The notes under the pieces: generated by a model | Databases searched by the model: none | The model's input: only the letters and a program-made list of their open reading frames with translations | What the model was told of the DNA's origin: nothing | Assembly: GCF_003597395.2 (NCBI RefSeq) | Contig: NC_133770.1 | Coordinates: forward strand, 2,710,644-2,774,643 | DNA length: 64,000 nt | Source: Chelonoidis abingdonii | Lineage: Eukaryota > Chordata > Testudines > Testudinidae | Direction of reading: 5' to 3' | Shown: piece by piece, positions 39,196 to 51,115 of the stretch | Layout of the letters: each line of letters starts with the position of its first letter | How positions within the stretch are numbered: position 1 is the stretch's first letter | Translations under genes and position numbers: made by a program

Positions 39196-40324
39196 CTGGG
39201 TCAGCAGTAACTGCCCTGGCCCCTGCATGGGGGAGGAAGGAGGGGTAGGATCAGTGGAAGGCTCATTGGAGGGAGTTAAGTTGCATGGGAGCAGCTGTCC
39301 TGTCCACAAATGACCCCCTCATTCTTGATCAAGGAGGAGCTGCAGAGTCCCACCGAACCTGTGTCCACACTGGCCTGACAGTTCTCATACCAGTAAGGTT
39401 GGCTCATGGATGGAGTATGCCAGAGCCCATCATTCCTACCATGCCAGGAAGCTGAGATGGCCTGCAGAGCTGGCAGTGCAGCCTGGGAAAAGTTGGCAGT
39501 TTTCAAAATCAGAAGAAATGCAGGGACGGGATATGGGGAATTAGGAAAACACGGAGAAAAATGGAAAATAATTATTTAAAATTTGGGGTTTTTTTTAAAA
39601 GCAGTTGTGGGACTGACTGCAACCCTCGAAGGCATGGGATTGAGGGAGAAAATGTTTAGCCATGTACAGTCTGAACTATGATCATTTCCAGTGTAAGGAC
39701 TGCTCTTCAGTGAACCAACTTTGGTTCCTCCTTGAACATAGAAAACAATTTCCCACATCAGATAACCACTGCATGTTTTGGCTTGATTGTTAGTCTTTGT
39801 TCAGAAGGGAACTGGGCCTGAAACACCAGGTCTATTGCAGGTCAAGACTGAGGTGCATTAGCAGAGATATGAGGAGGCAGCTGAACACACCCCAACGGTA
39901 TCAAACTTTTATCTGCACATGCAAAGACCTTTCAGACAGTATTGTATCTAAAATGTAAATATGTTTCTTTAACCCAAACACCAAAATCCTATCTATACTG
40001 CCAAAAGTAGATTTGGTCAGAAAATGGGTTTTTTGGACAGAAAATTTCAAATGTTCATGAAAACAAGAGTATTCAGCCTAAATCCATTGGCCAAAAGACA
40101 ACAACTTTTTGGTTTTCTAATGAAAAGTTCAAATTTGCCATGGACTTCTCATGAAAAGTTTTGTTTAGTAGAAAACTCAATTTTTTCATCAAGAACCCAA
40201 CTTTGATGGAAACTTTTCAACCAATCCTAGTTAGAATCCCACAGCACCCAGCCAGGTGAGTTAGCAACTTCTCTTGTTTCTAAAGCAATTACATCTGCCC
40301 TTGCTGCTGAACAAAGAGGCCAAC

Positions 40325-40388
40325 CAGGGGATTGGACTAGATGACCTCCTGAGATCTCTTCCAACCCTAATCTTCTATGATTTAAATG
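40325..40388 (+). repeat. CR1 LINE 3' end
   Basis: 'gattggactagatgacctcc' then 'cttccaaccctaatcttcta' and 'tgat' is an intact-looking CR1 3' terminus. Confidence 0.85.
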
Positions 40389-40414
40389 AGTTCTTCCAGG
40401 TCATAGACACACCT

Positions 40415-40678
40415 ATGGACACAGTGTTGTTGTAGCCATATCAGTCCCAGGATATCAGAGACACAAAGTGGATGAGGAAATGTCTTTTACTGGAGCAGGT
40501 TACGTTGTTATTTTTATTGGACCAGCTATGATCCTCTGAGTACACTTCCCAGACCTGAATGAGGGCTCTGTGTAGCTCAAAAGCTGGTATCTGTCACCAA
40601 CAGAATTTGGACCAATAAAAGATATCACCTCCCCCACCTTGTCTCACTAACTGACACAGCTACTCTGCCTCAGTGATG
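40415..40678. mobile_element. Foldback short element, third Penelope-like family
   Basis: The left arm 'gtgttgttgtagccatatca' (40425-40505) and the right end (reverse of about 40595-40675) are inverted copies of one another, and the centre holds a decayed core (CTGAATGA, stem AGCTCT...TAGCTC, AAAAGCT). It has the same hairpin architecture as the 3.2- and 13.2-kb elements but a different sequence family. Confidence 0.55.
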
Positions 40679-40699
40679 AATTTTGGCTGGTGTTGGGTT

Positions 40700-41740
40700 A
40701 CCATTCGCTTTAGCATTGCGTTCAGGGGTAATGCATTAACTACTTAACATGCCCTGATGGAGGGGGTCACCTAAACTGAACCTCACTTGCTAAGCTGGGG
40801 TACAGATGCCAAATCCCAGTGAAGGGTGGGGGGAGAGAGGTGTTCCTACCTGACAGGGTGAGTTTTGCCTGAAGAGTCCTAAACACCATTAGACCCTCCC
40901 CTGTGCAGTGTTTAATGACAGAGCTGATTGGATTCACCTGAGAGTGCTTGTTTCTGTTCAGTGGTTACTAGAGCTGACATCACTGATGAGCAGGTCTAGG
41001 AACTAAGCCTTAGGTCTGGTCTGGGGATAGTGTTGCAGTAAAAGACAATGAAGCAGCTCAGTAGCAGAGAGGTTCCCCACTACCTGCTAAAATCACTAAG
41101 ACTGGGTTGAGTGGGGGGGTTAAGTCTCAGCATGTGGCATTGCAGAAGTGCAGTGAGCCACAAGCAGCAGCAGTGAACAGCAGCAGAGATGAGCGATGGA
41201 AGCAGCGGAGCCATTGCTCTACACCTCCCTCCCATTTCAGGGAAGGGAGGTGGACCCAGGCAAATGCACCTCTGAGCACTGCATCTTTGTGACCAAGGAC
41301 AACCAACTCTGAGTGGGGTGCAGCAGAGGGAAAGGGGAGGGGCATGTTATTTACTAACATGGCTGTTACTCTGAAACCAGTTATTTGTTGGACTTTCACA
41401 CTGCAAAGTGGGAAACTGAGGCAAAGGACATTTCCCAATGAACTGGGGATGAGTATTTGCTGAGGACTTCATGCTTTTAAATCGTGGCTGTGGTGTTTTC
41501 CCAGGTGAATGCTGGGTTCCTTTATAATAAAAATTTTCTTTTGCTCTACACAGGCTCAGTGCTTGCTAGAGGGGATGTATTGCCTCTGAGAGGTGCCCAA
41601 ATCTTTAGTCTTTGCTGGGTTGGGGTTGTTCTGGTTCTGTTTATTGCTGTCGTTGTTAACTGTCAAGGGTTGAGAGGCTGTGATATGCACCAAGCATGCC
41701 TGTTCTCAGCTCCCCTATAATAGGGGCAGGACTTCTTCAC
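40700..41740. other. Non-coding, nothing recognised
   Basis: Short chance frames only. A donor-like 'ctgtcag|gtagga' on the minus strand near 40850 has no coding sequence before it. Confidence 0.4.
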
Positions 41741-41779
41741 ATGCCTGCTCATGGGGTGGAGAGGAGAGAGGCTCACACA

Positions 41780-42215
41780 CCTTCAGAGGGCCATGTCCCC
41801 CAGGATTCTAGATCACATGGGGGAAAGGGAGAAGGGCTCAGACCCCCTTAAGAGAGATAGGCTCCCCAGATCCCAGTACACACACAGGGGATCAGACCCC
41901 ATTCAAAGAAACAGACACCCATATTCTGGTATAGATGTGGGGGGGAGGGAGAAGGGCTCAGACCCTCCCGGAGATTCAAGGTCCCTCCACATTCTGACTC
42001 CTACATGGGGTATTTCCACCCTATCCCCCTTCAAGAAGGGAAGCCCACCCCAGATCCCAGCTCACATGAGGGGACCAGAAGGAATCAGCTCCTCAGAGGA
42101 GTACAGGCTCTCCCGATCCCAACACATAGATGAGGGCAGGGAAATGGGCCCAGAGACCACCACAGAGGCAAGGCCCCTAGCTCCAAACTTCCCTGGGGAG
42201 GGAAAAGGAGGTCAG
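41780..42215 (+). repeat. Degenerate minisatellite-like tract
   Basis: Units of roughly 60-80 bp share 'gggagaagggctcagaccc' (twice, at about 41826 and 41951), 'ccagatccca' and 'cacatg-gggg' variants. The resulting 157-codon plus frame repeats REKGSDP-like text and lacks any known domain, so I treat it as repeat-derived and not as a gene. Confidence 0.5.
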
Positions 42216-42264
42216 ACTTTCTGACCTCAGCTAGTATTTTTCACAATGACATATTGGATTAGAT

Positions 42265-42613
42265 CAGCAGTTCTCAAACTGTGGGTTGGGACCCCAAAGT
42301 GAGTCGCAACTCCATTTTAATAGGGCTGCCAAGCCTGGCATTAGAATTGCTGAGAGCCAGGGACAAAGATGAAGCCTGAGCCCCACCACCCAGGGACAAA
42401 GCCAAATCCTAAAGGCTTCATCCCCCAGTGGCACGGCTCAGGTTACAGCCCCCCGCAACTCCCGCCGAGGGTGATGGGACTTTGCTCCCCTCCCACATCC
42501 AGAGCAGCAGGGCTTGGGCAGGCTCAGGCTTCGGGGCCCCCTCCCTGGGGTGTGTAGTGATTTCTGTTGTTGTCAGAAGGGGGTCACGGTGCAATGAAGT
42601 TTGAGAACCCCTG
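42265..42613. mobile_element. hAT MITE with exact target duplication
   Basis: Termini are 'cagcagttctcaaactg' and 'agtttgagaacccctg'. Flanks gattagat at 42257-42264 and 42614-42621 are identical, an 8-bp duplication diagnostic of hAT transposition. 349 bp, non-coding. Confidence 0.88.
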
Positions 42614-42824
42614 GATTAGATCCATTCATGGTGCTGCTGTAGAGACCTTGGAAGGAGAAAGAGCAGTGGAGCCAGCTTTTCCATCTCCCCACCTTTTGGG
42701 CGGGATCAGGCCCCATCTCACAGAACTGCCTGTCTCTGAAGAACGAATGGATTCCATGAGCCCTATCGCCCTTGTGCAGCAGAGCCAGAGTGAAGGAGAG
42801 CAGTAGCCTCAGAAGGAAAATGAC

Positions 42825-43325
42825 AGGTTTCGGAGTAGCAGCCATGTTAGTTTGTATCCGCAAAAAGAACAGGAGTACTTGTGGCACCTTAGAGACTAAC
42901 ATATTTATTTGAGCATAAGCTTTCGTGGGCTAGAACCTACTTCAATCGGATGCATAGAATGGAACATATAGTGAGGACACACACACACGAAAAGATGGGG
43001 GCTGTCCAACCCACTCTAAGAGGCTCATTAAAATGAGCTACAATCAGCAGAAGAAAAAAAACAGCTTTTGTAGTGATAATCAAGATGGCCCTTTTCAGAC
43101 ACTTTGATAACAAGGTGTGAGGCTACTTAACATGGGGAAATAGATTCAATGTGTGTAATGGCTCAGCCATTCCCAGTCTCTATTCAAACCTGAGTTGGTA
43201 TCTAATTTGCATATTAATTCAAGTTCAACAGTTTCTCATTGGAGTCTGTTTCTGAAGCTTTTCTGTTGCAATATTGCCACCTTTAAGTTTGTTATCGAGT
43301 GACCCGACAGGATAATGCTCTCTTG
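42825..43325 (-). mobile_element. Penelope-like element with GIY-YIG 3' coding fragment
   Basis: The minus strand from about 43325 reads the C-terminal end of a Penelope-type GIY-YIG endonuclease (LSGHSITNLKVAILQQK is visible with small shifts), then non-coding sequence, then CGATTGA, a decayed stem, GAAA-GCTTATGCTC and the family's terminal 'tgttagtctc' block. This ties the short elements listed elsewhere in the window to the Penelope class. It is truncated on the 5' side. Confidence 0.65.
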
Positions 43326-43334
43326 GATCATGGG

Positions 43335-43855
43335 CTATTTTCTTTAATATTAGCTTCTGTATGCTCAATATTTCACTTCTCCCTCATTTACTATCCCTAT
43401 GGGCAATTCTACCACTGTCACTCCACAGCCTGGGCCTCATTTTCATCTCCTTTCTAGCCTCCTCCCCATTGTTGCTGATGCTGTTGTCTCCTGAAAGATT
43501 TTTTCTCTTGATCATCACCTCAACTTCAACTCGTGCCCTTTGTGACCAGCTGTCTCTGCACAGCCTGTTGCCTTTAGATTCTATTTAGTTGCTTTGGTGC
43601 CAGTGACAATGGCAGTGGGGGGGACGTAAAACTGGCTTAGCCAAAGTATTCTTGGAACAGGGCTTGGTTTTGTGTTCTAAACATTTCCCAGAAACAGAGT
43701 GTTGTGCCAAGGAATTTGCTAGGCTTATCCCTAACCCTACTCCACCTACCTAGGACTGCCATCTGACTCATGCCAGAAGCTAGACAAACATCTGTGGGGA
43801 AGATGTGGGGAGAGCATGGAAAGGTGAAAGAAAAATATACAAGTGTGATGGTTGC
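43335..43855. other. Non-coding, nothing recognised
   Basis: CT-rich then mixed sequence with chance frames only. Confidence 0.4.
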
Positions 43856-43859
43856 AGGT

Positions 43860-46195
43860 GCTCCTCCAGAAAGTTTTGGAATTCCACGTGAAGGGATTTG
43901 AAAAGCAACTAGTAAAAGAAACAAAATGTAACAGCAAAAAAATGGTTTAAGTACATCAGAAGCAGGAAACCTGTCAAACAATCAGTGGGGCTACTGGCTG
44001 GTCGATGTGCAAAATGAGCACTCAAGGAAGACAAACCCATCGTAGAGAAGCTAAATGAATTCTGTGCTTTAGTCTTCATGGCTGAGGATGTGAGGGAGAT
44101 TCCCAGACCAGAGTCATTCTTTTTAGGTGACAGACCTGAGGAACTATTCCAGACTGAGGTATCAATAGAGGAGGTTTTTGGAAAAAAAAAAATTAAATAA
44201 TAATAAGTCACCAGGAGCAGATAATATTCACCCACAAGTTCCAAAGGAACTCAAATATGAAATTGCAGAACGGTAGTACGTAACCTTAAATCAGCCGCTA
44301 TACAAGATGACTAACACAGTTAATATAATGGCAATTTTTCAAAATGGCTCCAGAGGCAATCCTGGCAATTACAGGCTGGTAAGCTTAAATTCAGTGTCAG
44401 GCAAATTGTAAAGAATAGAATTATCAGGCACATAAACTAATACAATTTGTTGAGAGGAGTCAACATGACTTTTGTAAAGGAAAATCATGCATCGCCACTC
44501 TATTAGAATTTTTTAAGAGGGTCAACAAATGTGGACAAGAGTGATCCAGTGAATATAGTGTATTTGGACTTTCAGAAAGCCTTTGACAAGGTCCCTCACT
44601 AAAGGATCTTAAGCAAAGTAAGGAGTCATGGGATAAGAGGGAAGGTTCTCTCATGGATCAGTAACCGGTTAAAAGATAGGAAACAAAGGGTAGGAATAAA
44701 TGGTCAGTTTTCACAATGGAAAGAAGTAAATGGCAGGGTACATCAGGGATCTATACTGGGTCCAATGCTGTTCAACATATTCATAAAGGTTGTGGAAAAA
44801 GGGGTAAACAGTGAGGAGGTAAATGCAGCAGATGATACAAAATGACTCGAGATAGTTAAGTCCCAGGCAGACTGTGAAGAGCTACGAAAAGGATCTTACA
44901 AAACTGGGTCACTGGACAGCAAAATGACAGATTAAATTCAGTACTGATAAATGCAAAGTGATGGACATTGGAAAACAATCCCAAATATACATATAAAATG
45001 CTGTGGTGTAAATCAGTGGTTCTCAATCAGGGGTATGTTTACTTCAGGGGGGTACACAGAGGTCTTCCAGGTGGTACATAAACTCATCTTGATATTTGCC
45101 TAGTTTTCCAACAGGCTATATAAAATGCAGTAATGAAGTCAGTACGAACTAAAATTTCATACAATGACTTGTTTATACTGCTCTATATATTACTCTGAAA
45201 TGTAAGTACAATATTTATATTCCAATTGATTTATTTTATGATTATATGGTAAAAATGAGATCATAAGCAAATTTTAAAGTAATAGTGTGCTGTGACACTT
45301 CCGTATTTTTATTTCTGATTTTGTAAGCAAGACAAATCAGGCACCTGAAATGGGTACAGTGATCTGGAAAGGTTGATAGCCACTGGTCTAAATTAGTTGT
45401 TGCTCAAGAAAGACTTTGCAGTCATTGTGGATAGTTCTCTGAAATTATCCACTCAGTGTGCAGTGGCAGTCAAAAAAACTAATGTCAGGAACCCACTAAG
45501 AAAGGGATAGATAATAAAACAGTAAATATCATAGAGACACTATATAAATCCATTGCACGCCCACACCTTGAATACTGCATACAGTTCTGGTCACCCACTT
45601 CAAAAAAAAGATATACTGGAACTGGAGAAAGTACGGAGAAGGGCAACAAAAATGATTCACGGTATGGTACAGCTTTGGTATGAGGAGAGATTAAAAAGAC
45701 TGGGACTTCTCAGCTTGGAAAAGAGATAGCTAAGGGGGCATAGGATAAAGGTCTAAAAAATCATGAATGATGTGGAGAAAGTGAATAAGGAAGTAAGTGT
45801 TATTTACTTCTTCACATAACACAAGAACCAGGGATCACCTGATTAAATAATAGGCAACCAGTTTAAAACAAAAACAAACAAAAGGAAGTACTACTTCACA
45901 GAATGAACAGTTAACCTGTAGAAATTGTTGCCAAAACGATAACTAGGTTCTAAATACAATTAGATATGTTCATGAAGGATAGCTCCATCAGTGTCTATTA
46001 GCCAAGATGATCAAGGATGTAACCCCATGCTCTGAGTGTCCCTAACCTCTGTTTGCCAGAAGCTGGGAAGGGATCACTGGGTGATTACCTGTTCTGTTCA
46101 TTCCTTCTGGGACACTGGCATTAGCCAATGCTGGAAGACAGAATACTGGACTAGATGGACCATTGATCTGACCTAGTATGGTCGTTCTTATGTTG
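43860..46195 (+). mobile_element. CR1 LINE, long degenerate copy
   Basis: RT region to 3' end in plus orientation: 'ggactttcagaaagcctttg', 'ggatctatactgggtccaat', 'gcagatgatacaaaatg' (ADDTK region), and the 3' end 'ctggactagatggacc' followed by 'gttcttatgtt'. It is broken by stops and by a hAT MITE at 45014-45385. It lies antisense between the SNTX-FN3 and AIG1 exons. Confidence 0.85.
45014..45385. mobile_element. hAT MITE within CR1
   Basis: Termini 'cagtggttctcaatc' and 'ggttgatagccactg'. Flanks gtgtaaat (45006-45013) and gtctaaat (45386-45393) match at 7 of 8. AT-rich 372-bp non-coding core. Confidence 0.83.
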
Positions 46196-46236
46196 ATCCA
46201 CTCTGTGATCTGGTCTGGGGTATCGATCACCGAAGC

Positions 46237-46369
46237 CAATGTTTCTCAATCTTTGATACCAGGGACCGGCGTTCTGCCCTCCTAAACTGTATCAAGGAAA
46301 TCTCAGGGACCAGCAAGGAGGCTGCCACAGACTGGCACAAGTCCATGGACTGCTCATTGAGAAACACTG
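46237..46369. mobile_element. Short hAT-like MITE
   Basis: Inverted ends 'caatgtttctcaa' and 'ttgagaaacactg' bound 133 bp. No clear flanking duplication. Confidence 0.6.
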
Positions 46370-46595
46370 AACTAACCCATCTAGTCCATGCATAGGAACC
46401 AGCGTGGGTGTTTAAGTGGATGCTAAGATTTATTTGTAATTTTATTCCTTATTTGAATCAAAGCTGATTCTGCATTTGATACCCAGGATATTTTAAATTC
46501 ATTCCTATGATAAGGATTCTCTTACCTGATCCAGTAGCTTCAGGCACCAAAGGACTTTAATTGAGGGAAAAATAGGCAGATTTATTTATGTTTAC

Positions 46596-48650
46596 CTTTC
46601 TTTAGGGTTGAGATACAACTCTCCTCACTTGGGTCACTCAAGGTCCCATCCGCATACACAGCAGATACCCGGAATCTGTAGGGCGTCTCAGGCCTCAGTT
46701 CATCAATGTTACAAGATCCAGTTCTGTTTCCTGTCCTTCGTTCCAGCCATTTGTCTTTCTGTTCATATCTTTCACCTCCAGCCTCCTCTTTATATTCTAC
46801 CTTATACTCCCTTATACTGACTCCATCTTCAGTGATGCTTGGACTCTCCCAGGTGAGGGCGATGGAAGATGATTCTACAATAGTTGTTACAGGCTTCCCA
46901 GGTGAGCAGATAGGGGGAAGAGTCTTCACAGGATCACTCATGTCGCTGCTCTCGCTGAGCCCTGGTCTGCTCACTGCAGCATATCGGAACTGGTACTCGG
47001 TGTTTGGACATAGCCCTGTTACTGGGAATGTGTCTTGTGTGTTATTTACAGTCACAGCCATCCAATTCTCCTGCCCTACAATTCTGTACTCTGCCCGATA
47101 GCCGGATATCGCAGCCCTGCCATAGGCTGCTGGGTTAAATGTGAGCTGCACACAATTGATGGAATTAGACACAATCAGAGGAGGGAGAGGTTTTGATGGG
47201 AGCTCAAAGTTGGTGCTGACCAGTTCTCCATCAGCATACAGGTAAATTGAAGCTCCTGGATTATCCTCATCTGGAACAGAGGCCACAATGAACTGGGTGT
47301 TTCCATGAGATTTATTGACATTGGTAAAGTCTAAGAAGGACTTTGTCAATTTTTGTGCTTTTCTTCTTATCTTTTCATCCTCAAACCACTGTTTGCAGTT
47401 TGATTTCTCAGAGGGAGAACTGGCTGAGGCTGAATCATGAATTTTCTCCAGAAACTCTCTTCGAAGCCAAAAGTTCAAATCTGATAAATATGGTTCTTTC
47501 TTGTGTAAAGAAGTAAGTGTGAAAGACACAACAGAATCATGCTTAGGGCTGAGTACTATTTTTTCTAGTTCACTCTCGGAGGATATGACTGCCACATTCT
47601 GTAGCCTAGTAAGGTAGGAATCCACTAAATTTATCTCTCGCTCCTTTGTATCCAGAAATTCATTGAGTCTCTGTGTATTAAATAGTGATTGATTTTTGCT
47701 TATTAAAATGTCCACCAGGGCCCCTTCCTCTACTCCACCTCCACGGATAGCGGGTAAGACTCCTGCTAGTTGTTTCTGGAAAGTCTGTCTATGTTGCTGA
47801 CACAGATCTTTGAATTGCTGAATTTTCTTTTTGATTTCAGGGAAGGTTATGACAATTGGATTTTTCATCATGTCATTGCATCGCATGTCCAATTCTGTCA
47901 GTTGCTCCAATGCTATTTGAGCATCAAAAATCAGTGTTATGCTGATCTCACGCACCAACTTAGCAGCTTTGTAATCTAGCAGCTGCAATGGGTACAGCCA
48001 GACTTTCACTGGTATGGCCTTCTCCCCATGGTCACCCAGCAGCTTCGGGAGGGTTGAATAAATTTCCATGGCATCTTGGTAAGTAACTGGATTGTTCTCA
48101 AGAGCAAAATCACCATAAAACGTGCAACTGAAGTTTTCAGCATTTGATGCTTTCTTGTACTCCATTTTCACAGGCCCCTTTGCTCCTCCTGAAATTTTTG
48201 GCAATTTTTCTACCATAAGTTCCATGTTTCCCTGTATCTCTTCTACACACTCAGATGAAGAAACTTCCCGATCAAACACAAAGAAAGCCTGAGCCCCGTA
48301 CAGCACAGCCGTGACCACATGGGTTGCTTTGCCTTGGTCGAATACAGCAGTATAAGAGATATTCTGGCACTCTGAATGGCTTATAGCCAGCTGCTCAAAC
48401 CTGGTTGTTGCTGAATATTTCAAAGTAACTCGGGCTTGATTTTTGGATTTCTTGGTATCATTTAAAAATGCTGCTGATCCACTCACTTCTACCAGGCCCC
48501 CCAGGAAACTTGCCTTCAGGGATCCTGAGAGACTGAGAGCAGAGGCCTTATTTTCCATGGTGTCAGATGCAATGATTTGAAATTCAGCCTTGTGCTGCAT
48601 CGTTGTCCTCACTTCTTTGTTAAGGGTATCGGTGTTCCATAAAGCGATAC
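46596..48650 (-). CDS. SNTX-like (MACPF-related) exon with two FN3 domains
   Basis: The stonustoxin-like (SNTX) family includes the pore-forming fish-venom proteins and many non-venom vertebrate relatives. This 2055-nt exon follows acceptor 'ggaatttcccag' (AG at 48652-48651, with 'cactaac' as a possible branch site) and ends at donor AAAG|gtaaac (46595). Both borders are phase 1. By similarity it reads: MACPF-like region about residues 1-250, helical region 255-370, thioredoxin-like region 370-480, then FN3 domains about 485-580 (NTEYQFRYAAVS) and 585-680 (ETPYRFRVSAVY). Venom members end in PRY/SPRY instead. No start codon precedes the MACPF-like region within the exon, so an upstream exon is needed and was not found. 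Past the donor the frame stops after four codons, so the gene either continues by splicing or ends there. There is no signal peptide to assess. Nothing shows it is venom-related. Confidence 0.88.
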
Positions 48651-48679
48651 CTGGGAAATTCCACACAGACACTCAGTTA

Positions 48680-49075
48680 GTGACAGATGAATGTGGTATG
48701 AAATCCTTCTCATTTAATTTAATTGTCTCATATTAAAGTAACATGCTACCAGTGAGAGGTGTAAAATGGCAGTGCTCTGTTATCTGACTGTCCATCTATC
48801 TTAGGCTTTTATTTGACATCTCTTTTGTGTCTAAGGGCCAATAACACCTATCAATACCATATTAGGATTATTATGAGTTTGGGATGCTGAGTATAACAGT
48901 AATTAGCACATGAAGAATTCAAACACCATCAGAGGCAATTTAAAAGGAGAGATTTTATTTCACATAGTCTACAGTACCTGGCATGAAAGTATTGTAGTGT
49001 TTTATATTTACTATATCATCCTTTAAAAACAACAGAGCTTTATGATTTAAATGTCAAAACACTATTTTAGCAACT
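48680..49075. other. Upstream of SNTX-FN3 exon, nothing recognised
   Basis: AT-rich sequence. The expected first coding exon is not visible here. Confidence 0.4.
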
Positions 49076-49079
49076 GAAA

Positions 49080-50400
49080 AAAGAACTGGAGTTGTGGGGG
49101 GGAATAGCCACAATCCAAATGAATATTCTGCCATGGATATTTTCTTATTTTCAAAATCTCTTTCTTTGATTATCTCAGATAAAATCCAAGCAGAAATACA
49201 GAGGATGTTAGAATTTATATGGAATAAGAAAAGACCAAAATACAGACCTATTAAACAGAGTGGACTAGCTGTTTGAAGTATTCTGTGGTACTGTCAAGTC
49301 AGCCAGCTCAAAGCAGTAGTGGACCTAGCCAGACACTGTGTCTCTATTGAACAAGAAAATTGCAGCAGTGTACACATCATTAGGCTACCACGGATTAATA
49401 AACAAATCGCACCTGCCAGAAATGCACATGCATCCTTAGCAAAGGCTACTCCATGGGTCTGGAATAGAACAAGAGATAGGATCAGTTCTCACCAATGATA
49501 CCCAATGCAAATAATCCCAATCTTAACCCAAATCAAGAACCAGAGAGCTTCAAAGTTTGGGAAAGCAATGGAATACACACAGTTGGCCAGCTATTCAATA
49601 AAGAAATGTTCTAATTTATTTAGAGACTAGAAACTAGCTTTAACTGGCCCCTGGTACCAGTGCTTTCAAGTCAGACATTATATTTCTCAACTTTCTAGAA
49701 AACCTGTCTGTTACAGAAAGCCAACTTTAATAGAAGTGATAGCATCTAGTCAGTTAAGAAACAAAAATATTATAACTAATTTATCAACCTTTGCAGACAG
49801 TTTTCCTGACAAAGAAAAAGTGTCCCTGCACGACATGCAGGGAAAAGAATGGTGACAGACAAATTACCCCAAAGGAATGGGGTTTGGTCTGGAAAAGAGG
49901 ATGGAGAAAACGTAGTCTGTAAAAACAAGAGAAAAAATTAAGATACTGTTTCAATGGTACCTCACAACAGTCAGGTTAAAAAATACCTGTAACAGAGACA
50001 CTAAATGGGGATAAATGTTGGAGAAATTGTGGTGAAAGATTTTTCTGCATGTATGGTGGATAAGTCCAGTCAGAGTATTTGGATGTAATCAGTAACCAAA
50101 TATCACAAAATTGTTGGATATTTATTATCATATGATCCTCTGGTAATCCTCTTGGGGATTCCAAGTAGAAATGGTCACATGGAAGGAAATAAATATTCTC
50201 TCATCTGCTAACAGCTGCTCAGTTATTGGTATCCTCTCATTGGAAAAAAACCCAACCATTGAAGAATAGCTCTAAAAATATGGGAGTTGTGGTTATGAAA
50301 AAAATTAACGTACCATGACATAGCCAGCAAAGTAGACAGAGGCCAGATAGATACTTAGATATTTGGTTACCTTCCATTCAGTACTCATAAAGTACATTTA
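49080..50400 (+). mobile_element. L1-like LINE, ORF2 C-terminal part
   Basis: A 60-codon frame at 49094-49276 ends with the L1 ORF2-type text LEFIWNKKRPKYRP. Further on, CWRNCGERFFCMYGG near 50008-50055 matches the Cys-rich C-terminal region of L1-type ORF2. Stops and shifts are frequent. The last part (from about 50025) is also the left arm of a palindrome. Confidence 0.7.
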
Positions 50401-51115
50401 CCTGCCCCGCTCCGCTCCCCAAAATAAAAAGCATACAAATCCAATGTTTTGAAAATTAACATTTAAGAGATATATCTGATCTGTCAAACGAGTACCTAGA
50501 GATTTAACTCAATTTAATAAATCACTAGAAACAATGTACATTTTGTAATGATGCTCATTCTGTAATGTGGTGACACTGTGTTAATCAGAAAGATATAAAG
50601 ACTATATTCCTGTATAATGTCTCTAAACAAAAGGTAACTGTTGTAATGATTGTTTTGTTTCGTTTCTGATATTTACATGGCAAGGATTTCTAAACTTGTT
50701 AGAACTTTCTGAATAGTGTAAAAAGTAAAACAAATGTAGACATCCCTCCCCACCCCAAATGAGTTTTTACAAAAATGTAAAACAAAACATTTTCTCTCAA
50801 GTAGAGCTTGAAGTTCCTATATCACAAGACAAAACAACTGATGTGCCCACACCAAGCTATTGCTGCCACTAAAGAGAAAGAACTGTACCAAGAGACTACT
50901 TTCATCATTGCATTACTAGGATTATAGGTCAATTGAAAAGTGACCTATAGAAAAATCACACTGATGCACCTGACAAAATCCCAATACAGATTAATTTTAT
51001 TCCATGCATAAAAATTGTATTAAAATGAAAAAGTCACTAAAGAATGTGCATGCAGATACAATGCAGAAACAATGACATGATTAACTCAGCTCCTATTATA
51101 TGTATTACATTATAT
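50025..51115 (+). repeat. Palindrome, outer left arm (L1-like 3' end)
   Basis: This segment recurs in reverse at about 54815-55850. Landmarks pair in order: 'gagtatttggatgtaatcag', 'ccccaaaataaaaa', 'gatgctcattctgtaatg', 'gcacctgacaaaatccca' and 'aactcagctcctattatatg'. Identity is roughly 80 to 90% by eye. Confidence 0.85.

Noticed and set aside
46526..46554. 29-nt microexon between two splice-like sites on the minus strand
   Set aside because: The intron before it would be only 41 nt, and its length would throw the AIG1 exon out of frame.
48651..48672. Start of the SNTX-FN3 frame at 48672
   Set aside because: The first codon there is GTG, not ATG, and lies before a strong acceptor. It is intron sequence read in frame.
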